From assembly GCA_020355945.1 (NCBI GenBank), contig CP070627.1, positions 860,551-871,990 on the forward strand: 11,440 nucleotides of DNA, read 5' to 3'. Position numbers and translations under genes: made by a program. Positions 1 to 6,888 of this stretch are shown here, piece after piece (the stretch's first letter is position 1; each line of letters opens with the position of its first letter). The notes below the pieces were generated by a model, which saw only the letters and a program-made list of their open reading frames with translations, ran no database searches and was not told the DNA's origin. Source of the DNA: Candidatus Aminicenantota bacterium. Lineage in GTDB: Bacteria; Acidobacteriota; Aminicenantia; UBA2199.

Positions 1-1
1 G

Positions 2-994
2 TGTATTCGCTGCATCAGCCGACACAACCTCGATCCTGCTAAAACGGTTTTGTGGATGAGCAATTCAAAATGTTCCTGCAATGTCGGCATGTATCCTTAC
101 TACATCAAAAGCCTTTTTGAAGCCCACGGCAGCGGGATGGAGAAGATAGGCATCTATACCGGGGATTTATCGCATATCGAGATATCCCCGTTGATTAGCA
201 TTCATGCTTATTTGGCTTACCTGTTCGGGGGTTTGATCCGTAAAATGGGTTGTCAAATCCGGCCCTACGAAAAGGTAAAAGGAGAGACGGATCGAGTCAT
301 TACCGCGGCGGTGGAAGTTTTTAAAGCAGCTTTCATGGATAGGCGAAAACAGTCGTATATTGATGCAATAGAGGAGGCTTTGGCGCTTTTTAGCCGCATC
401 CGCTATACCAGGACCCCCAGGCCAAAAGTCGCCATATTTGGTGACCTGTACATGAGGGACAATCCCATCATGAACCAGGATTTAATTCATGACATTGAAA
501 ACGCCGGCGGTGAAGTTATCGTTACCCCTTACAATGAATACGTTAAAATCATTTCCTCTGCCTATTTTAAAAAGTGGTTCAAACAAGGGAAATTTTTTGC
601 TCTGATCACCTTTAGGCCGCTGCTTTCGGTTATCGAATTCCTTGAAAAAAAATATATCGGATACTTTAAGAAATTTTTTGGGGACCTGGTGGTTTCCGGG
701 AATGAAGAATATACCGAGATTTTTTCCCGTTTTAACATGCGGTTGGAACAGGGTGGGGAATCATGGGAGAATATTTTGAAAATTTTTCATATTTTAAAGG
801 TGCATCCGGATATTTCTCTTTTTGTGCAGACCAATCCGGCGTTTTGTTGTCCTTCACTGATCACGGAAGCCCAGGGTCGTGATATCGAACGGATCACCGG
901 GTTGCCCATCGTCACCTTAACCTATGACGGCACCGGGACCCCGATTAATGATCGCATTATTCCCTATTTAAAGTATCCGAGAAAAGTCAAGTAG
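2..994 (+). CDS. Acyl-CoA dehydratase activase-related protein (COG3581/DUF2229 type), C-terminal part, 5' end outside window
   Basis: The reading frame is open from base 2 to the TAG at 992-994, with no start in the window that fits the family, so this is the 3' part of a longer gene. Recognisable stretches are the Cys-rich start (codons for C-I-R-C-I-S-R-H), the segment DNPIMNQDLIHDIENAGGE near residue 155 of the visible part, and the C-terminal block NPAFCCPSLITEAQGRDIE followed by TGLPIV, TYDGTGTPIND and IPYL. These are hallmarks of the large activase-related proteins found beside 2-hydroxyacyl-CoA dehydratases, whose HgdC-like relatives use ATP to drive electron transfer into the dehydratase. 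The ASKHA ATPase part would lie upstream, unseen. The paired Cys in NPAFCCPS and the N-terminal Cys could be metal ligands (inference). Neighbours give no pathway. Confident in the family, not in the substrate. Confidence 0.85.
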   Translation, partial: CIRCISRHNLDPAKTVLWMSNSKCSCNVGMYPYYIKSLFEAHGSGMEKIGIYTGDLSHIEISPLISIHAYLAYLFGGLIRKMGCQIRPYEKVKGETDRVITAAVEVFKAAFMDRRKQSYIDAIEEALALFSRIRYTRTPRPKVAIFGDLYMRDNPIMNQDLIHDIENAGGEVIVTPYNEYVKIISSAYFKKWFKQGKFFALITFRPLLSVIEFLEKKYIGYFKKFFGDLVVSGNEEYTEIFSRFNMRLEQGGESWENILKIFHILKVHPDISLFVQTNPAFCCPSLITEAQGRDIERITGLPIVTLTYDGTGTPINDRIIPYLKYPRKVK

Positions 995-1004
995 AATTTT
1001 AGCC

Positions 1005-1034
1005 GCGAAGACACGCGAAGAGACGCGAAACAAA
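1005..1034. repeat. Three tandem ~10-bp GCGAAGA units
   Basis: The units GCGAAGACAC, GCGAAGAGAC and GCGAAACAAA follow each other without gaps just after the stop codon of the activase-related gene. Similar CCGCGAAG-type repeats are scattered between genes of many environmental bacteria. No function can be assigned from this copy. Confidence 0.6.
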
Positions 1035-1185
1035 AAAGGTGCCAGGCAAAGATAAGAAGATAACCAGGCTGCTTTAAAAAAATTAGGCAGCGGTAAAAAC
1101 CGGTAGATTGTCCGGAGCAAGGGGTCAAGTACCAGCCCCGTTTTTACGTAATGGAAAATAAAATAAAAAAAATGGGGTCCAGGTA

Positions 1186-1207
1186 TTGAAATCCTTAAAT
1201 ATTTCAA
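1186..1207. repeat. Perfect 7-bp inverted repeat TTGAAAT-N8-ATTTCAA
   Basis: The arms are at 1186-1192 and 1201-1207 with an 8-base AT-rich loop. The left arm holds the -35 hexamer of the operon promoter and the right arm ends one base before the -10 hexamer, so a protein binding this palindrome would block RNA polymerase. It could be an operator, or the end hairpin of a decayed REP-type element that happens to supply promoter sequence. Confidence 0.55.
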
Positions 1208-1214
1208 GTATAAT
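1186..1214 (+). promoter_or_regulatory. Sigma70-type promoter of the ubiquitin-like operon
   Basis: TTGAAA (1186-1191) and TATAAT (1209-1214) are separated by exactly 17 bases. Transcription would begin near 1221 and give a leader of about 74 bases before the Ubl gene. I see no other promoter of this quality upstream of the operon genes. Confidence 0.7.
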
Positions 1215-1294
1215 TACAAAATTAGGAGCAAGGTTGAAAAGGATTTCTTGTTTGCTTGCGAAAACAGCGAAAAATTTTGCAAAGAGGTAATGCG

Positions 1295-1573
1295 ATGGCC
1301 TATATTACAATTGAAGTGTGGGACGCCACCGGGAACAAAAAGGAGATGGTCGAAGTTCCCAATGATGTCCCGGCAAATAGAATAGTGGTGGTACTTATTG
1401 ACCGATTAAATTTTCCTACTTATGATCCCACCGGAGGACAACTATTAAGCTATAAACTGCATCATCAGAGTTCTAAAAAACAGCTCCTGGACGATCAGAC
1501 GCTCTACCAGGCCGGGGTTAAAAATGGTGACGTTCTCCGATTAATCCCGGAAATAACCGCCGGAACGGAGTGA
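1295..1573 (+). CDS. YukD/EsaB-like ubiquitin-fold protein (Ubl), 92 aa
   Basis: This is the likely protein modifier of the operon. The ATG at 1295 follows AGAGGT (1283-1288) at good spacing; in-frame codons further upstream have no ribosome site. The protein has the beta-grasp rhythm: strand MAYITIEVWDA, turn, strand KKEMVEVP, the helix PANRIVVVLIDRLNF, then SYKLHH, QLLDDQTLYQAGVKNGDVLRL in two parts. The last motif (L-x2-Q-T-L-x3-G-V-x-N-G-D-V-L-R-L) is typical of ubiquitin-fold and YukD proteins. It ends Gly90-Thr91-Glu92, so there is no terminal Gly-Gly; trimming of two residues would expose a Gly. Three bases separate it from the E1 gene. The Ubl role is inferred from fold and neighbours. 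A structural YukD role in secretion is less likely without EssC or WXG100 genes here. Confidence 0.82.
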   Translation: MAYITIEVWDATGNKKEMVEVPNDVPANRIVVVLIDRLNFPTYDPTGGQLLSYKLHHQSSKKQLLDDQTLYQAGVKNGDVLRLIPEITAGTE

Positions 1574-1576
1574 TAA

Positions 1577-2800
1577 TTGCGCATCAACAGATTTATTATT
1601 AGAGAAGCTGCTCCTGGAAAAGACGACCGATTTGACCGCTTTAAATTAATAAATTGGTGGGAACAGGAACGTTTGCAAAAGGCTAAAATCCTGGTAATCG
1701 GCGCGGGTGCACTGGGAAATGAAATCTTAAAAAACCTGGCTCTCCTGGGAGTGGGAAATATTTTTATTGCTGATATGGATACCATTGAAAATTCCAATCT
1801 CTCTCGTTCAATACTTTTTCGTGAAGGCGATAACGGTTCGATAAAATCGGAAGTGGCTGCCAGGGCAATCAAAGATATCTATCCTGATATCAATTTGCAG
1901 TGGTTCCAGGGAAATATTGTTTATGATCTTGGCTTAGGCGTATACCATTGGGCAGACTTAGTGATTGCAGGACTTGATAACAGGGAAGCTCGACTTGCTA
2001 TTAATCGGAATTGCTGGAAAACAAATACCCCATGGATCGATGGAGCAATTGAACAATTGAATGGCGTGGCCAGGGTATTTGTTCCCCCTAATGGTGCATG
2101 TTACGAATGCACAATGGGCGAAAAGGACTGGCAAATACTAAAGCAGCGAAAAGCATGCAATCTATTAAGCAGAGAAGATATGATTATGGGAAAAATTCCC
2201 ACAACACCTACCTCTGCTTCGGTAATTGCCGGGATTCAATGTCAAGAGGCGGTCAAACTTTTACATGGTCTGGAAGTACTTGAGAGCAAAGGTTATATTT
2301 TCAATGGCCTGACTCACGATTCTTACTTGATTCATTATCAAAGAAAGGAAGAATGCTTCAGTCATGAGACCTACACCCATATAAAGAAACTGGATAAGAG
2401 TGCGACTACTACCACATTAGCAGAGCTGATCAAAGAAGTTAAAAAGGAATTGGGAGATGAGGCGATTATCGAATTTAATACTGAAATTTTACATTTTTTA
2501 GAATGTAACAACTGCGGGAAAAGTGAGACAGTCCTTGATTCCATAGGTAAAATACCGGAAAAAAAAGGTTATTGTCCCTCCTGTGGAAATATGCGTAATA
2601 CAATTACCCTACACAGCATTGACGGCAGTGAACCGTTCCTGGATAAAACCTTTGCGGAAATAGGGATCCCACCCTTTGATATTATTGTTGGCCGGGTAAA
2701 TATGAACCAGGTATTTTTGGAATTCAGTCAAGATGCAGCAAACGTACTGGGTCCCCTTTGTAACACTCATTCATTTAAAACCAAAAAGAAAGAAAAATGA
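1577..2800 (+). CDS. E1-like ubiquitin-activating enzyme (ThiF/MoeB/UBA superfamily) with C-terminal zinc ribbon
   Basis: Predicted to adenylate the Ubl C-terminus with ATP and form a thioester. The TTG start at 1577 is preceded by GGAG (1567-1570) six bases away, and the next in-frame ATG falls inside the nucleotide-binding fold, so TTG is preferred. Visible in order: Rossmann motif GAGALG (residues 42-47) and the acidic end of strand 2 (ADMDTIE, D66/D68), N74 and R77 of the NLSRS motif, K90, D134 in GLDN, the CxxC pair C175/C178, candidate catalytic C194 (RKAC), then the PTTPTSASVIAGIQ motif (208-221). Residues 278-390 are an extra domain with CxxC pairs C310/C313 and C333/C336 and a sequence EIGIPPFDII that looks beta-grasp-like; it may be a ubiquitin-fold domain that docks the E2, as in eukaryotic E1s (inference). 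Four-base overlap with the JAB gene suggests coupled translation. Confidence 0.9.
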   Translation: MRINRFIIREAAPGKDDRFDRFKLINWWEQERLQKAKILVIGAGALGNEILKNLALLGVGNIFIADMDTIENSNLSRSILFREGDNGSIKSEVAARAIKDIYPDINLQWFQGNIVYDLGLGVYHWADLVIAGLDNREARLAINRNCWKTNTPWIDGAIEQLNGVARVFVPPNGACYECTMGEKDWQILKQRKACNLLSREDMIMGKIPTTPTSASVIAGIQCQEAVKLLHGLEVLESKGYIFNGLTHDSYLIHYQRKEECFSHETYTHIKKLDKSATTTTLAELIKEVKKELGDEAIIEFNTEILHFLECNNCGKSETVLDSIGKIPEKKGYCPSCGNMRNTITLHSIDGSEPFLDKTFAEIGIPPFDIIVGRVNMNQVFLEFSQDAANVLGPLCNTHSFKTKKKEK

Positions 2801-3978
2801 CAAAAAAAATGACAGTTAAATCACCGGATGTCTCTGAAATTAATCTCGAAGAACTCGAGGAATCTTCATTTCCTTCATTGGCAGAGTACCGTGTTGCTAT
2901 TACAGATGAAGCATATAAGAATATCCACAAACATTCCCGGGAAAATACCGACCTGGAATTATGCGGGGTTCTCATTGGAAGGATTTCTAAAGACAAAGCC
3001 GGACCATTTCTTTTCATTACGGATATCATCAGGGGAGAATATGCAGAAAACGAAGGTGTCCAGGTAACCTTTACACACGAAACCTGGGCTCATATCAGCG
3101 ATATTAAAGATTCAAAGTTTCCTGATAAACTCATTGTCGGCTGGTACCATACACATCCTCGTTTTGGCATTTTTTTATCGGAACAAGATTTGTTTATTCA
3201 CAAAAATTTTTTCAACAATCCGTGGCAGGTGGCATTTGTTGTGGACCCAATATTTGAAGATGAGGGCTTTTTCGCCTGGTATAACGGTGAACCCACCCTT
3301 ATTCACTATTATTGGGTGGCGGGAAGAAAAAGAAAAATTTCAAATGAAATTTCGCAGCCAGGTTCAAAAAAGAAACTAAAAAATAATTCGGCAGATATTG
3401 CTGAGCCGGTTTCCAACCCGGAGGAAAACCAAAAAACAAAAGAATCTCAATCGATCTTTATCTTTATCATCCTGGTTATCATCATGTCTTTCCTATTATT
3501 TTATCTTATCAGGATGAACAATCACTTGCAGGCACAGTTAGACACTCAAAAAGAACACCTGGCTAATATTTCTTATAAACAATCCCTGCTGCTTCAAGCT
3601 CAAGAGTCAGAAGAAGTCGAAACGACAACCATAGAGAATGCACTGGCTCAAAATCCCAAAACCGCCGGTCTTTCAATAAACCTTAAGCAAAAAGAAAACC
3701 ATGTATGGTGTTATGGTGAGGTCTCCACAGGGTTTCAAAAGGAACTCATCGGTAAAGTGATTGCTGCCGTAGAGGGAGTGGAAGCAGTTGATCTGCAGGG
3801 TGTTTTCCTGACCCATCGCTACCTAACCCAACCGGGTGACAATTTGATAAAAATTGCCGATAAACTTTACGGAAACCCGGGACAGTGGAAGGAGATATTT
3901 AACATGAACAAAGACAAGATAAGTTCTCCTGATAAGCTTCAACCAGGTATCATACTGGTCTTACCGGGGTATTTTTAA
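2797..3978 (+). CDS. JAB/JAMM metallopeptidase fused to a transmembrane helix, BON-like and LysM domains
   Basis: Likely deconjugates or processes the Ubl. The ATG overlaps the E1 stop (ATGA). JAB domain about residues 30-175 with the full JAMM zinc set: E54 in LELCGVLIG, and H118, H120, S128, D131 in HTHPRFGIFLSEQD. A basic, polar linker leads to one membrane helix (219-239, rich in I, L, F). Residues about 283-338 resemble a BON domain (VWCYGEVS, then IAAVEGVEAVDLQGV) and 343-390 are a LysM domain of the YgaU/Kbp kind (QPGDNLIKIADKLYGNPGQW, then KLQPGIILVLP). BON plus LysM is the arrangement of the potassium-binding protein Kbp. If the JAB side is cytoplasmic, where the Ubl is, the LysM side would face outward and could touch peptidoglycan (inference). 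Confidence 0.9.
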   Translation: MTKKMTVKSPDVSEINLEELEESSFPSLAEYRVAITDEAYKNIHKHSRENTDLELCGVLIGRISKDKAGPFLFITDIIRGEYAENEGVQVTFTHETWAHISDIKDSKFPDKLIVGWYHTHPRFGIFLSEQDLFIHKNFFNNPWQVAFVVDPIFEDEGFFAWYNGEPTLIHYYWVAGRKRKISNEISQPGSKKKLKNNSADIAEPVSNPEENQKTKESQSIFIFIILVIIMSFLLFYLIRMNNHLQAQLDTQKEHLANISYKQSLLLQAQESEEVETTTIENALAQNPKTAGLSINLKQKENHVWCYGEVSTGFQKELIGKVIAAVEGVEAVDLQGVFLTHRYLTQPGDNLIKIADKLYGNPGQWKEIFNMNKDKISSPDKLQPGIILVLPGYF

Positions 3979-4010
3979 TTTAAAATGAAAAAAAAAAGGA
4001 TTAATGATTC

Positions 4011-4367
4011 ATGAAAAATAAAATAAAAATTACTCATGATGATCTTAATCATCCTAAAATAGACGAGATAATATCATTTATGTCATCAGGGAAAACGATA
4101 TACAAGAGAGAAGATAAAAAGCCGGGAGGAATATGGGGTTTTATATGCAGACATTGGCTTCATTTATTAATTACTGCGCTTATAGGGGCTCTTATTGTCT
4201 TGATCTTGCTAAAAATTCTTTTTTCATTACATCCTGGAGAGGAGAAGCTTGAAAATGATAAAGATATAATTACGGTTAGGGCAAATAATGAGGTTGTGGG
4301 GTATTACCAGGTGCCGGAAAAATTATTTTTGAAAAGTAAAAAGGAGGAAAAATGGGTGGTAGTATAA
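4011..4367 (+). CDS. Small single-pass membrane protein, paralogous to the start of the next gene product
   Basis: I recognise no named family. The ATG at 4011 follows AAGGA (3996-4000). The 118-residue protein has a hydrophilic N-terminus, KIKITHDDLNHPKIDEII (residues 4-21), a probable membrane helix at about 49-72, and a polar tail. The N-terminal motif and the stretch through the helix (HWLHLLITALIGALI) match the start of the following FHA protein (IRITYEELHTPKVDEIL and NWFNLMIAGMVGALI), so the two share a module of about 70 residues. Its end overlaps the next gene by 16 bases, which points to coupled translation and paired products. The shared motif may be a docking peptide for another member of the system (inference). 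Confidence 0.75.
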   Translation: MKNKIKITHDDLNHPKIDEIISFMSSGKTIYKREDKKPGGIWGFICRHWLHLLITALIGALIVLILLKILFSLHPGEEKLENDKDIITVRANNEVVGYYQVPEKLFLKSKKEEKWVVV

Positions 4368-5437
4368 GAATTACTTACGAAGAGCTTCACACCCCAAAAG
4401 TGGATGAAATATTAGCGAGGCAGGCCGAGGAATCAGCGTTAAGGACCGGGATGGTAACCGCTTCCCTGGAAAAAGGCAAAGTCAGTTTAATTCATAAAAA
4501 CTGGTTCAATTTGATGATTGCAGGGATGGTGGGTGCATTAATTGCCTGGGCTTTAATTGAGCCCTATTTTGAGGATACTGCAGACATTACCCCGGAATCG
4601 GTGGCGATTGCCTATTTGTTAATCGCGTCGGTGGGAGGATTAGCCGGGTTAATGATCGGAAGTATGGAAGGTTTTCTCGCCAGGAATTATTCCCGGGCAT
4701 TCAAAGGTGGAGGCATGGGGTTATTGATTGGTTTTGGCGGTGGATTGGTATCTACATTTGTAGCGGGAATTGTTCTAACGCTGGCAATCACTATCGGGGT
4801 ACTTTTTGTTGGCCGTGAGGCAGCCAGCGACCCGACAAATCACTTCAGCGGCTTTATTATCATGGTGATTGCCCGCAGCCTGGCATGGACAGTCGCAGGT
4901 ATGACCGTGGGACTGGGACCAGGGATTGCCTTAAAATCAAAAAAACTAAAAATGAACGGTTTCATCGGTGGGATGATTGGCGGTTTTATCGGCGGATTCC
5001 TTTTTGATCCCATCAATTATTTTGTCAGTGGGGGAACCTTTGAAACCGGGGCTGAAGTCAGTCGTGCCATTGGTTTTGCTGTAATAGGTGCCAGTGCGGG
5101 TTTTATGATCGGACTGGTAGAAATGCTTACAAAAGATGCCTGGTTGATAATGACTTCCGGACCTCTTATCGGTAAGCAATTCATACTTTATAAAAACCCG
5201 ACTTTCCTGGGAAGTTCCCCCAAGTGTGAAGTCTATCTTTTCAAAGACCCGACAATAGAACCTTTTCATGCGGCAATTAATCGAATTAGAGACGGATATG
5301 AGATTGAAGACAAAAATTCAAGAGACGGTATATTTGTAAATGGTCAGCGATTGAAAAGAAAACGACTGCAAAATGGAGATGAAATCCAGTTGGGTAGCGT
5401 AAGATTTATCTATTCTGAAAAAGAACAAAAAAAGTAA
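4352..5437 (+). CDS. Polytopic membrane protein with C-terminal FHA domain
   Basis: The ATG at 4352 follows AGGAGG (4340-4345). Residues 5-21 carry the motif shared with the upstream small membrane protein. Roughly residues 52-258 are glycine-rich membrane segments (about six to eight, for example around 52-70, 83-105, 121-153, 167-194, 202-222, 237-257), with glycine-zipper stretches such as GFIGGMIGGFIGG. Residues about 270-356 are an FHA fold: FLGSSPKCEVYLFKDPTIE, then FHAAI (H306), DKNSRDGIFVNG (321-331) and NGDEIQLGSVRF. FHA domains bind phosphothreonine peptides, yet the usual Arg after Gly is Ser288, the usual Ser-Arg before His-Ala is missing, and the usual Asn of SxNG is Asp325, so binding may be changed or lost. 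Probably a membrane scaffold for the conjugation machinery. Confidence 0.85.
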   Translation: MGGSIRITYEELHTPKVDEILARQAEESALRTGMVTASLEKGKVSLIHKNWFNLMIAGMVGALIAWALIEPYFEDTADITPESVAIAYLLIASVGGLAGLMIGSMEGFLARNYSRAFKGGGMGLLIGFGGGLVSTFVAGIVLTLAITIGVLFVGREAASDPTNHFSGFIIMVIARSLAWTVAGMTVGLGPGIALKSKKLKMNGFIGGMIGGFIGGFLFDPINYFVSGGTFETGAEVSRAIGFAVIGASAGFMIGLVEMLTKDAWLIMTSGPLIGKQFILYKNPTFLGSSPKCEVYLFKDPTIEPFHAAINRIRDGYEIEDKNSRDGIFVNGQRLKRKRLQNGDEIQLGSVRFIYSEKEQKK

Positions 5438-5557
5438 CTTAAAAGATAAATGCAGGTAAAAATGCATAAACACACGATGGGACAAATTATTTCGGATATG
5501 CACCGTCATGTGATTTTTTTACAAAATTCAAAAAATAGAGATTAATAGGAGGAACAT

Positions 5558-6262
5558 ATGGAAGAAAGAAAAAGAGAATTGCAGAAAATCTATTCTCAAT
5601 GGTCCACAGAAAAATTAAAACACGCGGTAGAAAATGAAAGAGATCAATATGAAGCGATTGCCATTGAGGCCATGGCAGAGGAATTGAAAAGTAGAGGTGA
5701 ATCTGTGACTACAGCAGCGGTCTCGGCCGCTCCTCCGGCAGCACCTGCCAGTACTTCATTAAAAGCAAACAAAAAAATTGCGGATGAACAGGTGTGCAGC
5801 TTATGTAACGGTAAGTTTCTCATCGGAGATATGCTTGAAAAATGTGAAAAATGCGGGAGCTATTACCATCAAAGATGCTGGAATGAAAACAATGGTTGTA
5901 TAAAACCCGGGTGCAGGGCAGATACCAAAACCTGTCCCATGTGCGGAGAAACAATTAAAGCAACAGCCCTTAAATGTCGCTACTGCGGAGAGTATTTAGA
6001 TAAGAGCTTAAAAGAAGAGAAAACACAATTAGGGGTTTTAAAAGAAGCCAAAGACTCGTTGACATATGCAATTGTTGGGATTTTCTGTTTTGGAATTATC
6101 CTTGGTCCGGTAGCCGTATTTAAAGGTATTAAAGCTCTCAATATGATCCAGGAAGAACCCCGTTATGAAGGCAAAGGTAAGGCAACTGCCGGGATCATTA
6201 TCGGTGGTATTGTTACTTTGCTTTACATTGTGGGAATACTTGTCAGGCTTTCCGAAATGTGA
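5558..6262 (+). CDS. Prokaryotic RING-like (C4HC3) protein with zinc ribbon and two membrane helices
   Basis: Candidate membrane-anchored E3 ligase or adaptor. The ATG at 5558 follows AGGAGG at 5547-5552. Domains in order: helical N-terminus (residues 1-47), an Ala/Pro-rich linker (48-68), a binuclear treble-clef finger with C80, C83, C96, C99, H104, C107, C114 and C119, a zinc ribbon with C126, C129, C140 and C143, then two hydrophobic segments (about 168-190 and 210-229) of the DUF4190 style. The finger resembles Pfam Prok-RING_1. Its order of ligands (C4HC3) is also that of PHD and RING-CH fingers, so ligase activity is inferred from the E1/E2/JAB neighbours. Its zinc-ligand spacing is identical to that of the second such gene at 6889. 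A 120-base gap precedes it with no supported gene. Confidence 0.85.
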   Translation: MEERKRELQKIYSQWSTEKLKHAVENERDQYEAIAIEAMAEELKSRGESVTTAAVSAAPPAAPASTSLKANKKIADEQVCSLCNGKFLIGDMLEKCEKCGSYYHQRCWNENNGCIKPGCRADTKTCPMCGETIKATALKCRYCGEYLDKSLKEEKTQLGVLKEAKDSLTYAIVGIFCFGIILGPVAVFKGIKALNMIQEEPRYEGKGKATAGIIIGGIVTLLYIVGILVRLSEM

Positions 6263-6282
6263 GAATTCCATTTTTAATTTCA

Positions 6283-6307
6283 CCTCTGATTCTTTTTGAG
6301 TCTGAGG
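6283..6307 (+). other. Imperfect hairpin between RING-like and DUF2752 genes
   Basis: CCTCTGATTC (6283-6292) pairs with GAGTCTGAGG (6298-6307) across a T5 loop, with one mismatch and one G-T pair. No T-run follows, so it is not a standard terminator. It may mark an RNA processing or stability site within the operon, or be chance. Confidence 0.3.
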
Positions 6308-6333
6308 GCAGTGAATAGAGGAAATAAAAGACG

Positions 6334-6801
6334 ATGACCGAGATGTACGCCGCTAAAAAACACCTGTATATATTAATATTAAGTGTCGCTGCCCTATTAT
6401 TCTCAAGGCTTTTACAGGTAGAAAGGAATCATATTTATCTCCCCCCTGAATTTAAGGAATCTTCCGCATTTGCCCTTTCACCGGTACCAGGTTTTTGTCT
6501 CTTCAAAGAGGTATCCGGTTGGGATTGTCCGTTTTGTGGTTTAACCAGGAGCTTTGTCTCAACCAGTCATTTGCGTTTTAAAGATGCATGGAACTTTAAT
6601 AGAGCAGGGTTATTAATATATATTATGGTCCTTTTCCAGGTTCCTTTCCGACTGTACCTGATATGGAGGGCACAAAAACAGGATTTGGTGAAAATGAAGA
6701 AGAACCAGCAAATGCAAAAATTATTAATGAAAGTATGTATGTATTTAGTGGGTACAGCTTTGGGTATCAATTGGTTGTACAATATAGTCCATCGTATCTA
6801 G
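6334..6801 (+). CDS. DUF2752-family membrane protein with CPFCGLTR motif
   Basis: The family is recognised from the sequence CPFCGLTRSF (residues 65-74), the diagnostic motif of DUF2752, a family of small membrane proteins with no established activity. Predicted membrane segments are about residues 9-27, 91-112 and 132-152. The ATG at 6334 has AGAGGA eleven bases upstream (6317-6322); a second ATG three codons later is possible. The CxxC pair could bind metal or act in redox chemistry (inference). It sits between the two RING-like membrane genes on the same strand, in gaps of 71 and 87 bases, so it is probably part of the same operon and perhaps of the same membrane complex. Confidence 0.82.
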   Translation: MTEMYAAKKHLYILILSVAALLFSRLLQVERNHIYLPPEFKESSAFALSPVPGFCLFKEVSGWDCPFCGLTRSFVSTSHLRFKDAWNFNRAGLLIYIMVLFQVPFRLYLIWRAQKQDLVKMKKNQQMQKLLMKVCMYLVGTALGINWLYNIVHRI

Positions 6802-6888
6802 CATATCAATGAGGTATGAAATTTTTTACAGGAACAATGTAAAGAGGTTGTTAATAAGAAGAAAGGGCCAGGAAGGAGGAACAAGAAC

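Larger units (their letters stand above)
995..1294. other. Intergenic region with repeat and possible mobile-element remnants
   Basis: No gene is supported in these 300 bases. From left to right I see a tandem repeat of GCGAAGA units (1005-1034), a GGTGCCAGGCA motif (about 1039-1049), a weak GC hairpin (GGGG at 1121-1124 with CCCC at 1136-1139) followed by T5 that could be a poor terminator for the upstream gene, and a GGGGTCCAGGTATTGAAAT block (1174-1192). The GGTGCCAGGCA and GGGGTC-CAGGT motifs resemble sequences flanking REP-associated tyrosine transposases in many environmental genomes, but no transposase frame is present, so any element is only a remnant. The operon promoter and a leader of about 74 bases fill the right end. 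Confidence 0.5.

Noticed and set aside
1121..1145. GGGG/CCCC hairpin followed by T5 as a terminator for the activase-related gene
   Set aside because: The stem is only four to five pairs with a 9-base loop and sits about 125 bases after the stop, so I did not list it as a terminator.
995..1208. Possible REP-associated transposase gene near the GGGGTC motif
   Set aside because: No frame encodes a Y1 transposase HUH motif; only flank-like sequence is present. The - strand frame here looks like chance.
5450..5545. Short + strand frame of 31 codons, His- and Met-rich, in the gap before the first RING-like gene
   Set aside because: It has no Shine-Dalgarno site before its ATG and no recognisable pattern; it probably arose by chance in the gap.
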